Source: Anaerolinea thermolimosa (GTDB lineage Bacteria > Chloroflexota > Anaerolineae > Anaerolineales > Anaerolineaceae). Taken from it: a DNA stretch of 64,000 bases. The DNA lies in assembly GCF_001050195.2 (NCBI RefSeq), contig NZ_DF967966.1, forward strand, positions 65,204-129,203, in the 5' to 3' direction. The notes beneath the pieces were generated by a model that saw only the letters and a list, made by a program, of their open reading frames with translations, made no database searches and was not told the DNA's origin. The first letter of the stretch is position 1. Every line of letters begins with the position of its first letter. Shown one piece after another: positions 16,898 through 25,374 of the stretch. Both the position numbers and the translations under genes were made by a program.

Positions 16898-19400
16898 CCT
16901 GAACATACCACTCGCCCAGGGGACGCCCGCGCAGTACCGAGGCCGGGTCGGGGCCGCGGAGGATGATTTGCCAGCGGTATTCTCCTCCCCGGCGGCTGAA
17001 GAAGCACGGCGCCGGGCCGATGATCTCGGTGGCGCGGAAGTCGCCCTCGTCGAGCCAGGTCTGAATCTGCTGGCTCATCCGGCGGGCTTCCTGCTCCAGG
17101 CGGCGTTCATCTCGATCACGCAGTTCCAGGCGCACCAGGCGCGCGAAGGGCGGATACCCCAGCTTTCGGCGGTAGGCCAGCTCTTGCCGCATGAAGCCCT
17201 CAAAGTCGTATCGGCTGGCGGCCTGGATGGCGTAGTGGTCGGGCAGGTAGGTCTGGAGCACTACCTTGCCCCCCAGCGGGCTGCGTCCGGCGCGCCCGGC
17301 CACCTGAGTGAGCAGTTGAAAACCGCGTTCCGCGGCGCGGTAATCGGGCAGTTGCAGGCCCACATCCGCGAGGATCACCCCCACCAGGGTGACGAGGGGC
17401 AAATCCAGACCTTTGGCCACCATCTGGGTGCCGATGAGCACATCGGCGCGGTGAGCGGTGAAGTGGGAGAGGATGAGGTCGTGGCTGTCTTTCTGGCGGG
17501 TGGTTTCCCAGTCCCAGCGCAGGGTGCGCACACCGGGGAAGCGCGCCTGCACCTCGGCTTCAACCCGTTCAGTGCCCAGACCCATCTGCCGAATGGAGGT
17601 GCTGTTGCAGGCGGGGCAGCGTTCGGGGAGCTTTCGGCGGTAATTGCAGGAATGGCAGATGAGGGCTTCTGGCCCGCTATGGTAGGTGAGGGGCAGGTCA
17701 CAGCGGGGGCACTTCAACACGGCGCCGCACGCCCGGCAGAAAACATAGGTGGCCGCTCCTCGCCGGTTGAGGAAAAGGATGGCCTGCTGACCGTTTTCCA
17801 GCACCTGCTCCAGCTCTTTTTGCAGGATGCGGCTGAAGATGGTGCGGTTGCCGGCCTTCAACTCCTGGCGCATATCCACCACCTGCACGGGGGGAAGGTC
17901 GAGAATGGCGCGCTCCCCTTCCCGGGTTAACTCTGGCAGGGGGCGCCCCAGCTGCCGGAACTGGTGTGCCACAGCCTGGCGATGAGCCAGGATGCGCGTG
18001 GGCAGAGAAAGTACCGGCCACTGGCGTTGACGGGCACGGTAGAGCAGGTTAAGGTCTGGGGTGGCTGAACCCAGCAACACCACTGCGCGCGCCAGCCGCC
18101 CCAGCGCCAGGGCGGCTTCGACCGCGGAGTAGGCAGGGGGGAAGTCTTCCTGGTAATAGGATTCGTCGTGAAATTCATCCAGCACGATCAGCCCGGGATG
18201 AGGCAGAGGCATGAAAAGGGCACTGCGCGGCCCGATGATGATGGGGAGCTCACCTGAGCGCGCCCTGCGCCAGGTATCGTAACGTTCACCGGGGGAGAGG
18301 CGTGAGTGCACCAGCCCCACCTTGCCCGGGAAGCGGGCGGCGAAGCGCCGTACGGTTTGTGGGGTGAGGGCAATTTCAGGCACAAGCACCAGGGCCTGGC
18401 GGCCCTGCCGCAGGGTTTCGCCCACGGCCTGCAGGTAGATTTCTGTTTTTCCCGAACCGGTGATGCCGTGAAGAATGTGCGGGGGGGGCGCTTCTCCCTG
18501 CGCCGCCCGTTGAATGGCCGCTAGCACTGCTTCCCAGGCGGCTCCCTGGTCGCGCGTCAGATCGGGGGCTTCGTTGAGTACAAATTCAACCCTTTCCAGA
18601 GGGTCTCGCCAGATTTCCACTTCCTCGTAGGCGATCAGTCCGGCTTCAGCCAGGCGCTGAAGGTCAGTCGCGTTGCCGCCGCCTGCACTGGCAAACACCC
18701 AGGCTGGTTGCACCGGCTCATTCTGCCCGGCCAGAAAAGTCAAAATAGCCTTCCGGCGTGCCAGGACATGGGGCTTTTGACGGGGAATGGCCGCCAGACG
18801 GGTATCGATCTCTTCGGGAGGGATGGCCAGGCGCACCGCACGCGCCTGTTTGGGACGTGCAGTGGGCGGCAGTAACACCGCGTGAGCCACCAGCCAGCCG
18901 CGGCGCACCATGGCCTGGGCCACTGGCCGCCAGTTGACTCTGGGCAGGTGGGCATCAATCTGCCTTCTCCGCAGAGGGCCGCGTTCGCGCAGTAGAGCCA
19001 CCAGGCGCGCCTGCACGGGGGTAAGCCCTTCTGAGGGGAGAGCCGGTTCGTTAAGGCGGTAAAGCAGGTCCACCTGCTGGCTGAGCCCCGGCGGGAGCAT
19101 GAGGTCGAAACAGGTGGCCAGCGGGTAGAGCGTTTCATGCGCCATCCATTCGGCCAGTGCCAGCTGGATGGGGGTGAGCACGGGGGAGGGGTCGAGCAAT
19201 TGCAGTACCGGGCGGGTTTCGGCCACTTCGGGATGTTCCAGGGTGCGCCAGACGATGCCCTGCACCTGTTTGTTTCCCAGAGGCACCACCACCAGACTGC
19301 CCGGGGCAACATGGTGCGCCCAGTCCTCCTCAGGCAGGTGATAGTGAAACATCCCGACGGTCACCGGCAGGTTTACCGCCACTTCAACATACACGGCCAT
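16875..19400 (-). CDS. priA: Primosomal protein N' (replication restart helicase PriA)
   Basis: The protein is 841 residues. The N-terminal 3'-DNA-binding domain starts VYVEVAVNLP. The helicase core has Walker A (GITGSGKTEIY) and the later motif GTQMVAKGLDLP. Between them is the two-zinc cysteine array (CRACG, CPRCD, CHSC, CPAC) that defines PriA. PriA reloads the replicative helicase at stalled forks. The DEAH-type box reads DEFHD rather than the usual DEEHx. The ATG at 19400 is preferred because GAAGG lies upstream and homologues begin here; the frame stays open another 43 codons upstream. It is set apart from the next upstream gene by 190 bp. Confidence 0.93.
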   Translation of the reverse strand: MAVYVEVAVNLPVTVGMFHYHLPEEDWAHHVAPGSLVVVPLGNKQVQGIVWRTLEHPEVAETRPVLQLLDPSPVLTPIQLALAEWMAHETLYPLATCFDLMLPPGLSQQVDLLYRLNEPALPSEGLTPVQARLVALLRERGPLRRRQIDAHLPRVNWRPVAQAMVRRGWLVAHAVLLPPTARPKQARAVRLAIPPEEIDTRLAAIPRQKPHVLARRKAILTFLAGQNEPVQPAWVFASAGGGNATDLQRLAEAGLIAYEEVEIWRDPLERVEFVLNEAPDLTRDQGAAWEAVLAAIQRAAQGEAPPPHILHGITGSGKTEIYLQAVGETLRQGRQALVLVPEIALTPQTVRRFAARFPGKVGLVHSRLSPGERYDTWRRARSGELPIIIGPRSALFMPLPHPGLIVLDEFHDESYYQEDFPPAYSAVEAALALGRLARAVVLLGSATPDLNLLYRARQRQWPVLSLPTRILAHRQAVAHQFRQLGRPLPELTREGERAILDLPPVQVVDMRQELKAGNRTIFSRILQKELEQVLENGQQAILFLNRRGAATYVFCRACGAVLKCPRCDLPLTYHSGPEALICHSCNYRRKLPERCPACNSTSIRQMGLGTERVEAEVQARFPGVRTLRWDWETTRQKDSHDLILSHFTAHRADVLIGTQMVAKGLDLPLVTLVGVILADVGLQLPDYRAAERGFQLLTQVAGRAGRSPLGGKVVLQTYLPDHYAIQAASRYDFEGFMRQELAYRRKLGYPPFARLVRLELRDRDERRLEQEARRMSQQIQTWLDEGDFRATEIIGPAPCFFSRRGGEYRWQIILRGPDPASVLRGRPLGEWYVQVDPLSLL

Positions 19401-19574
19401 ACCTTCATTGTAATCGAAACCGCACCCTGTATTTACCCGGGATCTTCTCTGCCGGTGTTTGTCTGGCCGAATGTTTTGCAATTCCTGGTGGAGCCGTTCC
19501 ACATCCATCCCATCTCCGCACCAGTGCAAGACATGGCGGCGGCTTAGTCCTGAGCCTTGTTCAATTCACCGAGC

Positions 19575-19610
19575 CGAAAAGGTCGGTCTTCACTGGCCGA
19601 CCTTTTCGGA
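19575..19610 (-). repeat. 13-bp inverted repeat overlapping the end of the CorC-like gene
   Basis: CCGAAAAGGTCGG (19575-19587) pairs perfectly with 19598-19610 around a 10-nt loop. The right arm encodes the last residues of the CorC-like protein and the stop lies in the loop. It may act as a transcription terminator or 3' stabiliser, but no T-run follows outside the stem. Confidence 0.5.
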
Positions 19611-20936
19611 AGAGAGCCTGCTGAGTGATACCCGCGCAATGCGCAGGCGATCCATGCTCTCGACTCGCAGGCGCACATTTTCTTCGGGCACTTCCACCAC
19701 CTCGCCCGGTTGAGGGATGTGCCCCAGTTTTCCCAGAATATAACCGGCGATGGTGTCGTAGTTGGGGTCTTCGAGGTGCAGGCCGAAGGTAGCATTGACT
19801 TCTTCGATGAGCATCAGACCGTCGAGAAGCGCCGAGCCATCGGGTTGCGGCTGAATCTCCGGCAGTTCGTGATCGAAGGGATCCTGCACCACGCCGACGA
19901 TTTCTTCCAGCAAGTCTTCCAGCGTCACCAGCCCGGCGGTGCCGCCGTATTCATCCAGCACGATGGCAATGTGCTGGTGCCCTTGCCTGAATTGCACCAG
20001 TAGATCGTTGACGGGCAGGCTGTCGGGGATGAAAAGCACCTCACGGACGAGGTCACGGGCCACGCCTGAGCGTAATTCGTCCTGAAGCCAGCGCGCCATC
20101 AGGTCACGCAGGTGGATTACTCCGGTCACCTGGTCGAGGTTTTCTTCGTAAACCGGAATTTTCGTTACCCCTTCCTGTACTGCCAGGCGGATGACCTCAC
20201 TGAGGGGGGTGTTCGCTTCAGCCGCCACGATCTCCGTGCGGGGAATCATCACCTGGCGCACCAGCAGACCGCTGAAGTCGATCACCGCCGAGAGCATCTC
20301 TCGTTCGGGCGGCTCAACGATTTTTTCGACTTCAGGAGAGGACACAATCTGACGCAACTCTTCCAGCGAGCTGACCGCCGCGTGGGCATTGCCATCCTGC
20401 GGCATGCCGATCAACCGCAGGATGCTCCGCGTGGCCCAGTCCAGCAGGTCGATAAACCCGCGAAAAACGACGGTAAAGACGTGCATGGGCCCGGAAGCGA
20501 GCAGGGCAAAACGTTCGGGGTTGCGGATGACGGCCACTTTGGGAACCTGCTCACCCAGCACCACATGCAGGCTGGTAATTACCACCAGCGAGAGCACGAG
20601 GGGAAGAGCCTGAATGATCCCCTGGAGGAAACGCAGTTGCGCTGGCAGGAGCAAGTTATGAAAGAAAGGGGCGAGCCAGGCTTCAAAGGCATTTTCGCCC
20701 ACCGCACCCAGCGCCAGGCTGACCAGGGTGACGCCGAGCTGAGACGCGGCAATAAGCCGGTCACGTGAGGCGTCGTTTTCCAGCCATTGAGCCACCCGCC
20801 GGGCGGCGGGACTGTTGGCGTCGCTCAGCACTTCCAGCCGGGTGCGCCGTGAGGTGACCGCGGCAAATTCTACCCCTACGAAAAATCCGTTCAGGGCGAT
20901 GAGGACAAGAATTAATAAAATTTGGCCTGGAGTCAT
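19590..20936 (-). CDS. CNNM/CorC-family transmembrane protein with CBS domains
   Basis: The protein is 448 residues. A DUF21 membrane domain (about 1-190; motifs GFFVGVEFA and VLGEQVPK) is followed by a CBS pair (about 215-345; VMIPRTEIVA, VLDEYGGTAGLVTLEDLLEEIVG). A CorC_HlyC domain (about 360-440; YDTIAGYILGKLG) closes the protein. The family is linked to magnesium and cobalt efflux or divalent-cation homeostasis, and older annotations call it haemolysin-related. It starts 7 bp after the MEMO-like gene and is the last gene of a three-gene operon. Confidence 0.9.
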   Translation of the reverse strand: MTPGQILLILVLIALNGFFVGVEFAAVTSRRTRLEVLSDANSPAARRVAQWLENDASRDRLIAASQLGVTLVSLALGAVGENAFEAWLAPFFHNLLLPAQLRFLQGIIQALPLVLSLVVITSLHVVLGEQVPKVAVIRNPERFALLASGPMHVFTVVFRGFIDLLDWATRSILRLIGMPQDGNAHAAVSSLEELRQIVSSPEVEKIVEPPEREMLSAVIDFSGLLVRQVMIPRTEIVAAEANTPLSEVIRLAVQEGVTKIPVYEENLDQVTGVIHLRDLMARWLQDELRSGVARDLVREVLFIPDSLPVNDLLVQFRQGHQHIAIVLDEYGGTAGLVTLEDLLEEIVGVVQDPFDHELPEIQPQPDGSALLDGLMLIEEVNATFGLHLEDPNYDTIAGYILGKLGHIPQPGEVVEVPEENVRLRVESMDRLRIARVSLSRLSSEKVGQ

Positions 20937-20943
20937 TCAGTTT

Positions 20944-21783
20944 TTATCGAAGCACTGCGGCGGCACCGTAGCCAACCACAGAAGAGTCATCTCCGGTTTC
21001 TTCTCCGGAGTGGCTGTAATGTAAGACAACCACCTGCTTTCCCCCCAGTTCGCGGCAGGCCCAGAGTACGGCGGCCACCGCCGCCACGCCGCAGGCAAAG
21101 CCCTTTCCCTGGCGCTCGGCCTCAAAGAGAGCCTCTGGGGTGAAGCTCTCGAAGCGGCGGAGCATCTCGGCATCGAGCTGGCGGGCCACTTCGGCAGGGT
21201 AAAAATGAGAGAGATCGGTGCTTGCCACCAGCAGCGTGCGCCGCCTGCCCGCAACCCGTGCCAGGGCCTGCCCGGTGAGCTGTGCCACCCGGGGCGACTG
21301 ACTGCGCAGCATCACCGGTAGCAGGCGGAAATCTCCCGTCAGCGCCGCCTGCAGGAAGGGGATTTCAATTTCCAGCGAATGCTCGGTGTCGTAGGCGACG
21401 TGCGTCAGGTCGATTTCCAGGTCACTCAGGGCTTGCTCCAGCTCGGTGCGCGCGGGCTCATCCACCCAAACCGGCCCCAGCGGTGTGGCGTAGGCGCGGT
21501 GCGCGGTGGTCAACACGGCACCAGGGTAAGGCGCGTGCATGGGCGAAACAATGATTACCAGCTCCGGGGCTTGCCCGCGCACCGCTGCGAAGGCATGCCC
21601 GGCGGTGCGCCCCGAATAACGATGCCCGGCGTGAGGAGCAATGACAGCCAGAACTTCCCCTTCCAGTGCGGGTAGCCGGGCGCCATCGAGGTAACGCTGT
21701 ACCTCGCGGCGCAGGCGAGTGGCATCGCCGCTGTACCAGGTTCCGGCAATCGGTGAGGGTCGAATCTCAGCGATCGTGCTCAT
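20944..21783 (-). CDS. MEMO-like protein (AmmeMemoRadiSam system protein B)
   Basis: The protein is 279 residues. It carries the MEMO pattern: AGTWYSGD near the start, APHAGHRYSG with a metal-ligand-type His, DTEHSLEIEIPFL, ASTDLSHF and YSHSGEETGD. The family resembles class III extradiol dioxygenases. In bacteria it is often found with AMMECR1 and radical-SAM partners; neither is in this window. Its biochemical role is still unclear. It lies 5 bp after the M23 peptidase gene and 7 bp before the CorC-like gene, so it is co-transcribed with envelope genes. Confidence 0.88.
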   Translation of the reverse strand: MSTIAEIRPSPIAGTWYSGDATRLRREVQRYLDGARLPALEGEVLAVIAPHAGHRYSGRTAGHAFAAVRGQAPELVIIVSPMHAPYPGAVLTTAHRAYATPLGPVWVDEPARTELEQALSDLEIDLTHVAYDTEHSLEIEIPFLQAALTGDFRLLPVMLRSQSPRVAQLTGQALARVAGRRRTLLVASTDLSHFYPAEVARQLDAEMLRRFESFTPEALFEAERQGKGFACGVAAVAAVLWACRELGGKQVVVLHYSHSGEETGDDSSVVGYGAAAVLR

Positions 21784-21788
21784 CGTTT

Positions 21789-22985
21789 TTATTTCTGCAA
21801 ATAATTGTGCGGATTGACGCGTACCCCTGAGGCGTTCATCAGCTCGAAGTGCAGGTGCGGCCCCGAAGAGCGCCCGGTGCTTCCCATCGCACCGATGGTT
21901 TCGCCCTGAGATACACTCGCTCCGCAGCCGGTGTAAATTTGACTGAGATGGGCATAGAGGGTTTGCCAGCCATTGCCATGATCAATGACCACCACATAGC
22001 CATATCCCCAGTCATTCCATCCAGAATAGACCACCACACCCGAATCGGCGGCGTAAATGGGGTTGCCCAGCGCGCCGGCAATATCGATGCCCCAGTGGTT
22101 GGTTTCGGGAGAATAGTCATAGCCAGAGAGCCAGGTCTGGGTGGTCGGCCAGACGAAAGTGCCCTGCCCGATGTACCCGTCGTATTGCGTGCCACAATAA
22201 CCGGGGCCGAAGATTTTCGCCTTGGCGGGGTCTGTCCGGCTGATCAGCGGGGCGCTCCAGGAAATGAAATCTCGTTTGCCACCCGGCACAAAAATGGGGG
22301 TGTCGGGAGGAATGTTGGGCTTGGAGAGATCGCCCAGGGTTTCACGGTTCAGGCGGTTGCCTGGCCAATCGATGATCACGTCCGGGGTGACGCTGAAGAA
22401 TTCCGCGACCTTGTTAAGGCTATCTCCGGCATGCCATTTATAAAGCACACCATCCATGGGCAGGATGTTCAGCTTCATGCCGGGTTGGAGGCGGTGGGGG
22501 TCGTCGGCGAGCGCGTCAAAGTTACCCCAGAGGATGGTTTGCGGTTTGAGACCAAATTTTTCGGCGATGGCAAAGACGGAATCGCCTTTCTGGACTTCGT
22601 AAGTGGTGATCTCGAAGCGCGGCCGGCTCGGTCGCGAAGTGTGAATCTGCGCCAGGCGTGGAATGCCTTGATCGTATGCCAGCTCCGCCAGAAGGGTCAG
22701 CGGAGGCGCCGGGACGGTGGGGGTGGCGGTGGGCAGGGCCGCCGCCAGGGCAGCAGAGTCATGGTCATTTTCGATTTGCCCGTTTAAATACAAACTTCCC
22801 ATCACCCAGATGACCAGCAGCACCAGGATAATGGAAGCCACTACGGTACCGACGCGCAGAGCCATTTCGCCGAGCCCCAGCCGCAGCAACCTTTCCCAGA
22901 TTTCATTCCAACGGTTTTTGTTTTCGGCCGCTGGTTCCTGCTCGTCAGGAAGCTGGGCGGGGGAAAGACTCGAATCCTCGCTCAT
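21789..22985 (-). CDS. Membrane-anchored LysM/M23 peptidase
   Basis: The protein is about 398 residues. A cytoplasmic acidic N-terminus is followed by one membrane helix (about 40-65). A LysM domain follows (YEVQKGDSVFAIAEKFG), then a second LysM-like segment (HAGDSLNKVAEFF). The C-terminal M23 peptidase has the zinc motifs NHWGIDIAG and HLHFELMN. It should cleave peptidoglycan cross-links outside the membrane or serve as an activator of such cleavage. The start at 22985 (MSEDSS) is preferred; upstream ATGs at 23012 and beyond remain possible because no strong ribosome-binding site decides. It is first in the operon with the MEMO-like and CorC-like genes. Confidence 0.85.
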   Translation of the reverse strand: MSEDSSLSPAQLPDEQEPAAENKNRWNEIWERLLRLGLGEMALRVGTVVASIILVLLVIWVMGSLYLNGQIENDHDSAALAAALPTATPTVPAPPLTLLAELAYDQGIPRLAQIHTSRPSRPRFEITTYEVQKGDSVFAIAEKFGLKPQTILWGNFDALADDPHRLQPGMKLNILPMDGVLYKWHAGDSLNKVAEFFSVTPDVIIDWPGNRLNRETLGDLSKPNIPPDTPIFVPGGKRDFISWSAPLISRTDPAKAKIFGPGYCGTQYDGYIGQGTFVWPTTQTWLSGYDYSPETNHWGIDIAGALGNPIYAADSGVVVYSGWNDWGYGYVVVIDHGNGWQTLYAHLSQIYTGCGASVSQGETIGAMGSTGRSSGPHLHFELMNASGVRVNPHNYLQK

Positions 22986-23090
22986 TGTTCTATTGAATAC
23001 CTCTTTGAGCATGATAACACAGGCCGCATGAGTGGTCAAGCCGGGTTCGGTATGTTTGGATACAGGCTTCTCTCAGAAAGGGTGGAAGGT

Positions 23091-23765
23091 TCAGGGGAAC
23101 AACCGCCTGGCTTTGATTTCGGCCACGGCATCGGGGCGGTAGCGATAAAGGCGCGCGGGGCGACCTTCGCCGGTGCGGAGGGTGCCCGTAGGCTCGATAA
23201 TCTGCGCTTCAAGGATGCGCCGCCGGAAGTTGCGCTTATCCAGCTGTTCGCCAAGGATCATTTCGTAGGTCTGCTGAAGGTCGCTGAGGGTGAAGGCTTC
23301 GGGGAGCAGTTGAAACCCGACGGCGGTATATTCCAGCTTGTAACGCAACCGGCGCAGAGCGTAGGCCAGCACTTCACGGTGATCTTCAACCAGGGGCGGG
23401 AGAGCATCCACAGGGAACCATCGAATCGAAACGTCGTCTTTAACTGCAGGAGAGGCTACTGCCCCTGCGGGGAGCAGAGCGAAATACACCACCGAAATGA
23501 CCCGATCCTTGCCGCCGCGCCCGGCCTCGCCGTAGGTGTAGAGTTGTTCGAGATAGGTTTCACGCAAACCGGTCAGACCATTCAATTGCTGACTGGCAGC
23601 TTCTTCGAGGGATTGATCCTTCAGAATGCGCCCGCCGGGAATTTCCCACAGCGGGGAGGGCGTGCTTCCTGCCGAAACCAGCAAGACGTGCAAGCGCTCC
23701 TCGCGCAGGCTGAAGGCGATCACCCGCACCTCAAGGTTGGGGAGAAAGCTATCCTGATCGATCAT
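23091..23765 (-). CDS. NrtR-type regulator: degenerate Nudix domain plus winged helix
   Basis: The protein is 224 residues. The N-terminal Nudix fold (about 10-140) keeps WEIPGGRI but the box continues LEEAASQQLNGLTGL, so the catalytic glutamates are gone. A C-terminal winged-helix domain (about 150-224; DLQQTYEMILG, KRNFRRRIL) follows. This combination defines NrtR-like transcription factors, where the dead Nudix domain senses ADP-ribose or a related ligand. NrtR proteins usually control NAD synthesis, but no NAD genes are visible here. The start at 23765 is chosen because a TATAAT lies only about 20 bp upstream (23790-23785), which makes longer starts unlikely. Confidence 0.8.
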   Translation of the reverse strand: MIDQDSFLPNLEVRVIAFSLREERLHVLLVSAGSTPSPLWEIPGGRILKDQSLEEAASQQLNGLTGLRETYLEQLYTYGEAGRGGKDRVISVVYFALLPAGAVASPAVKDDVSIRWFPVDALPPLVEDHREVLAYALRRLRYKLEYTAVGFQLLPEAFTLSDLQQTYEMILGEQLDKRNFRRRILEAQIIEPTGTLRTGEGRPARLYRYRPDAVAEIKARRLFP

Positions 23766-23887
23766 TCCTGTTCGTTTTCCCGCTTTCATTATATCCGAAC
23801 TCTTCTTCCGGCGCCCCGCCCTGTCATGAGGGCGGATGTATTTGGGAGAGTATCCGCCGGGGTTGCCCATTTTCACGTATTTCGAGT

Positions 23888-23893
23888 TATGAT
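23888..23893 (+). promoter_or_regulatory. Candidate -10 box for the CBM9-like gene
   Basis: TATGAT lies 37 bp before the ATG at 23930. No convincing -35 is visible at 17 bp, so this is a tentative call. Confidence 0.35.
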
Positions 23894-23929
23894 ACAGAAG
23901 ATGCACCCTGTTTGGGGAAGGAGGATGGC

Positions 23930-24956
23930 ATGAAGAGATCACGTCTCATGATTCCGCTGGTGGTTCTGCTGATGGCCGCCCTGGCCTGTAATTTTCCCGC
24001 TCAGGCTACGCCAACGCCGGGGGTGCTCCCCCTGGAGCTGACCGTGACCGCCCTGTTCCGTACGGCTGCCGCCCTGCCCCCCACCCAAACGCCGCTTCCA
24101 CTGGTGAGTACGGCTACCCAGCCGCCCCGTGACCGCCCTGTTCCGTACGGCTGCCGCCCTGCCCCCCACCCAAACGCCGCTTCCACTGGTGAGTACGGCT
24201 ACCCAGCCGCCCCCTACCCAGCCCGCTCCTACCCAGCCGCCGCCCACCCAGCCTCTTCCTACCGCTACCCAGCCGCCAGCTCCCACGGCCACCCAGGTGC
24301 CGGTGCGCCCGGGGGCCAGGGTGGAGGCGACCTTCATGAGCACTCCGCCAGTGATCGATGGCGACTGGAGTGAGTGGAAAAAGGTGGCCAGGGAGTACCC
24401 GGCCACGCATGTGGTCTTTGGAAAAGCGAACTGGAAAAATGAGGACGACCTGGCCGGGTCTTATTATGTGGGCTGGGACCTCTCCTATCTTTATCTGGCG
24501 GCCAAGGTGCGCGATGATCAATACGTGCAGGTTGCCCAGGGGCAGGATCTGTACAAAGGGGATAGCCTTGAGCTTCTGATCGACCTGGACCTGCTGGGCG
24601 ATTTTTATTCTGCTCAGCTGAACGGTGATGATTATCAGATCGGTATTTCACCTGGCCGTCCCACGATTGGCGACAACAACCCTGAAGCCTATCTCTGGTA
24701 TCCATCGAGCAAAGCGGGCAAGTTGAACCATGTGGCGATCGCCGCGCGGTATGAAGGGGCCATCTACCGCGTGGAGGCCGCCATCCCGTGGAGTGTTTTC
24801 GGGGTCATTCCCTATAAAGGGATGCGCATGGGCTTTGCCTTTTCGGTCTCTGATGATGACCGGCCCGGAAATGCCGTTCAGGAAAGTATGGTCTCCAGCG
24901 CAGCCGGACGCACCCTGACCGACCCAACCAGCTGGGGTGAGGTGACGCTGAAATGA
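23930..24956 (+). pseudogene. CBM9-like lipoprotein gene frameshifted by an 85-bp tandem duplication
   Basis: The first frame (from ATG 23930 behind GGGGAAGGAGG) encodes a lipoprotein signal (LLMAALAC) and a Thr/Pro linker. After 24126 it runs into unrelated sequence and stops at 24373. The second frame (open from 24129) repeats part of the linker and continues into a CBM9/DOMON-like domain (PPVIDGDWSEWKK, DDLAGSYYVGWD, YKGDSLELLIDLD). The two frames join exactly if one copy of an 85-bp direct duplication is removed. The ancestral product was therefore one sugar-binding lipoprotein of about 310 residues. As written the gene is disrupted, unless it is phase-variable, or the duplication is an assembly error. 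DUF952 overlaps its stop by 4 bp. Confidence 0.8.
24042..24211 (+). repeat. Perfect 85-bp tandem duplication
   Basis: Bases 24042-24126 are repeated exactly at 24127-24211. The period of 85 is not a multiple of three and shifts the reading frame. The unit encodes the Ala/Thr/Pro linker following the signal peptide of the CBM9-like lipoprotein. Confidence 0.95.
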
Positions 24957-25285
24957 CCCTTTATCATATTGCTTCTGAAGCTGACTGGGCACGTGCCCGG
25001 ATGGAGGGCGAATACACCGCCGACTCATTGAAAACGCAGGGTTTTATCCATTGCTCCACCCGGGCACAGGTGATCGACGTGGCCAATGCGCTTTTTAGAG
25101 GGCGCACCGACCTGGTGTTACTGCTCATTGATGAGAGCCGCCTCCACGCACCGGTGCGCTACGAAAACCTGGAAGGCGGCACCCGGCTTTTTCCGCATCT
25201 TTATGGTGCGCTTAACCTTGATGCCGTGGTGCAGGTGCTGCCCTTCCGGCCCGATGCGGAGGGGAGGTTTTTGGTAAATTCATAA
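24953..25285 (+). CDS. DUF952 family protein
   Basis: This 110-residue protein matches the DUF952 pattern: LYHIASEADWARA at the start, GFIHCSTRAQV, LLLIDESRL, and a closing FPHLYGALNLDAV. The family is small, cytoplasmic and of unknown biochemical function. It is distantly related to ADP-ribosyltransferase-like folds in some classifications; that link is from memory and not shown here. Its ATG overlaps the stop of the CBM9-like gene (ATGA), so its translation would normally be coupled to that gene. The upstream frameshift could lower its expression. Confidence 0.85.
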   Translation: MTLYHIASEADWARARMEGEYTADSLKTQGFIHCSTRAQVIDVANALFRGRTDLVLLLIDESRLHAPVRYENLEGGTRLFPHLYGALNLDAVVQVLPFRPDAEGRFLVNS

Positions 25286-25374
25286 GGATAGAGCAAATCA
25301 AGCGACTCTTTTTAACTTTTGGAAAAAAAGATTGTTGCGTTTATGTCTTAAAAGGGCTACTTTAGTGGTTAATG

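Noticed and set aside
16968..17930. 320-codon plus-strand ORF opposite priA
   Set aside because: Antisense shadow; the minus-strand frame encodes the PriA zinc and helicase motifs.
24042..24330. Repetitive stretch considered as a CRISPR array
   Set aside because: Only one 85-bp tandem duplication and Pro/Thr codon repeats are present; there are no regularly spaced repeats with unique spacers.
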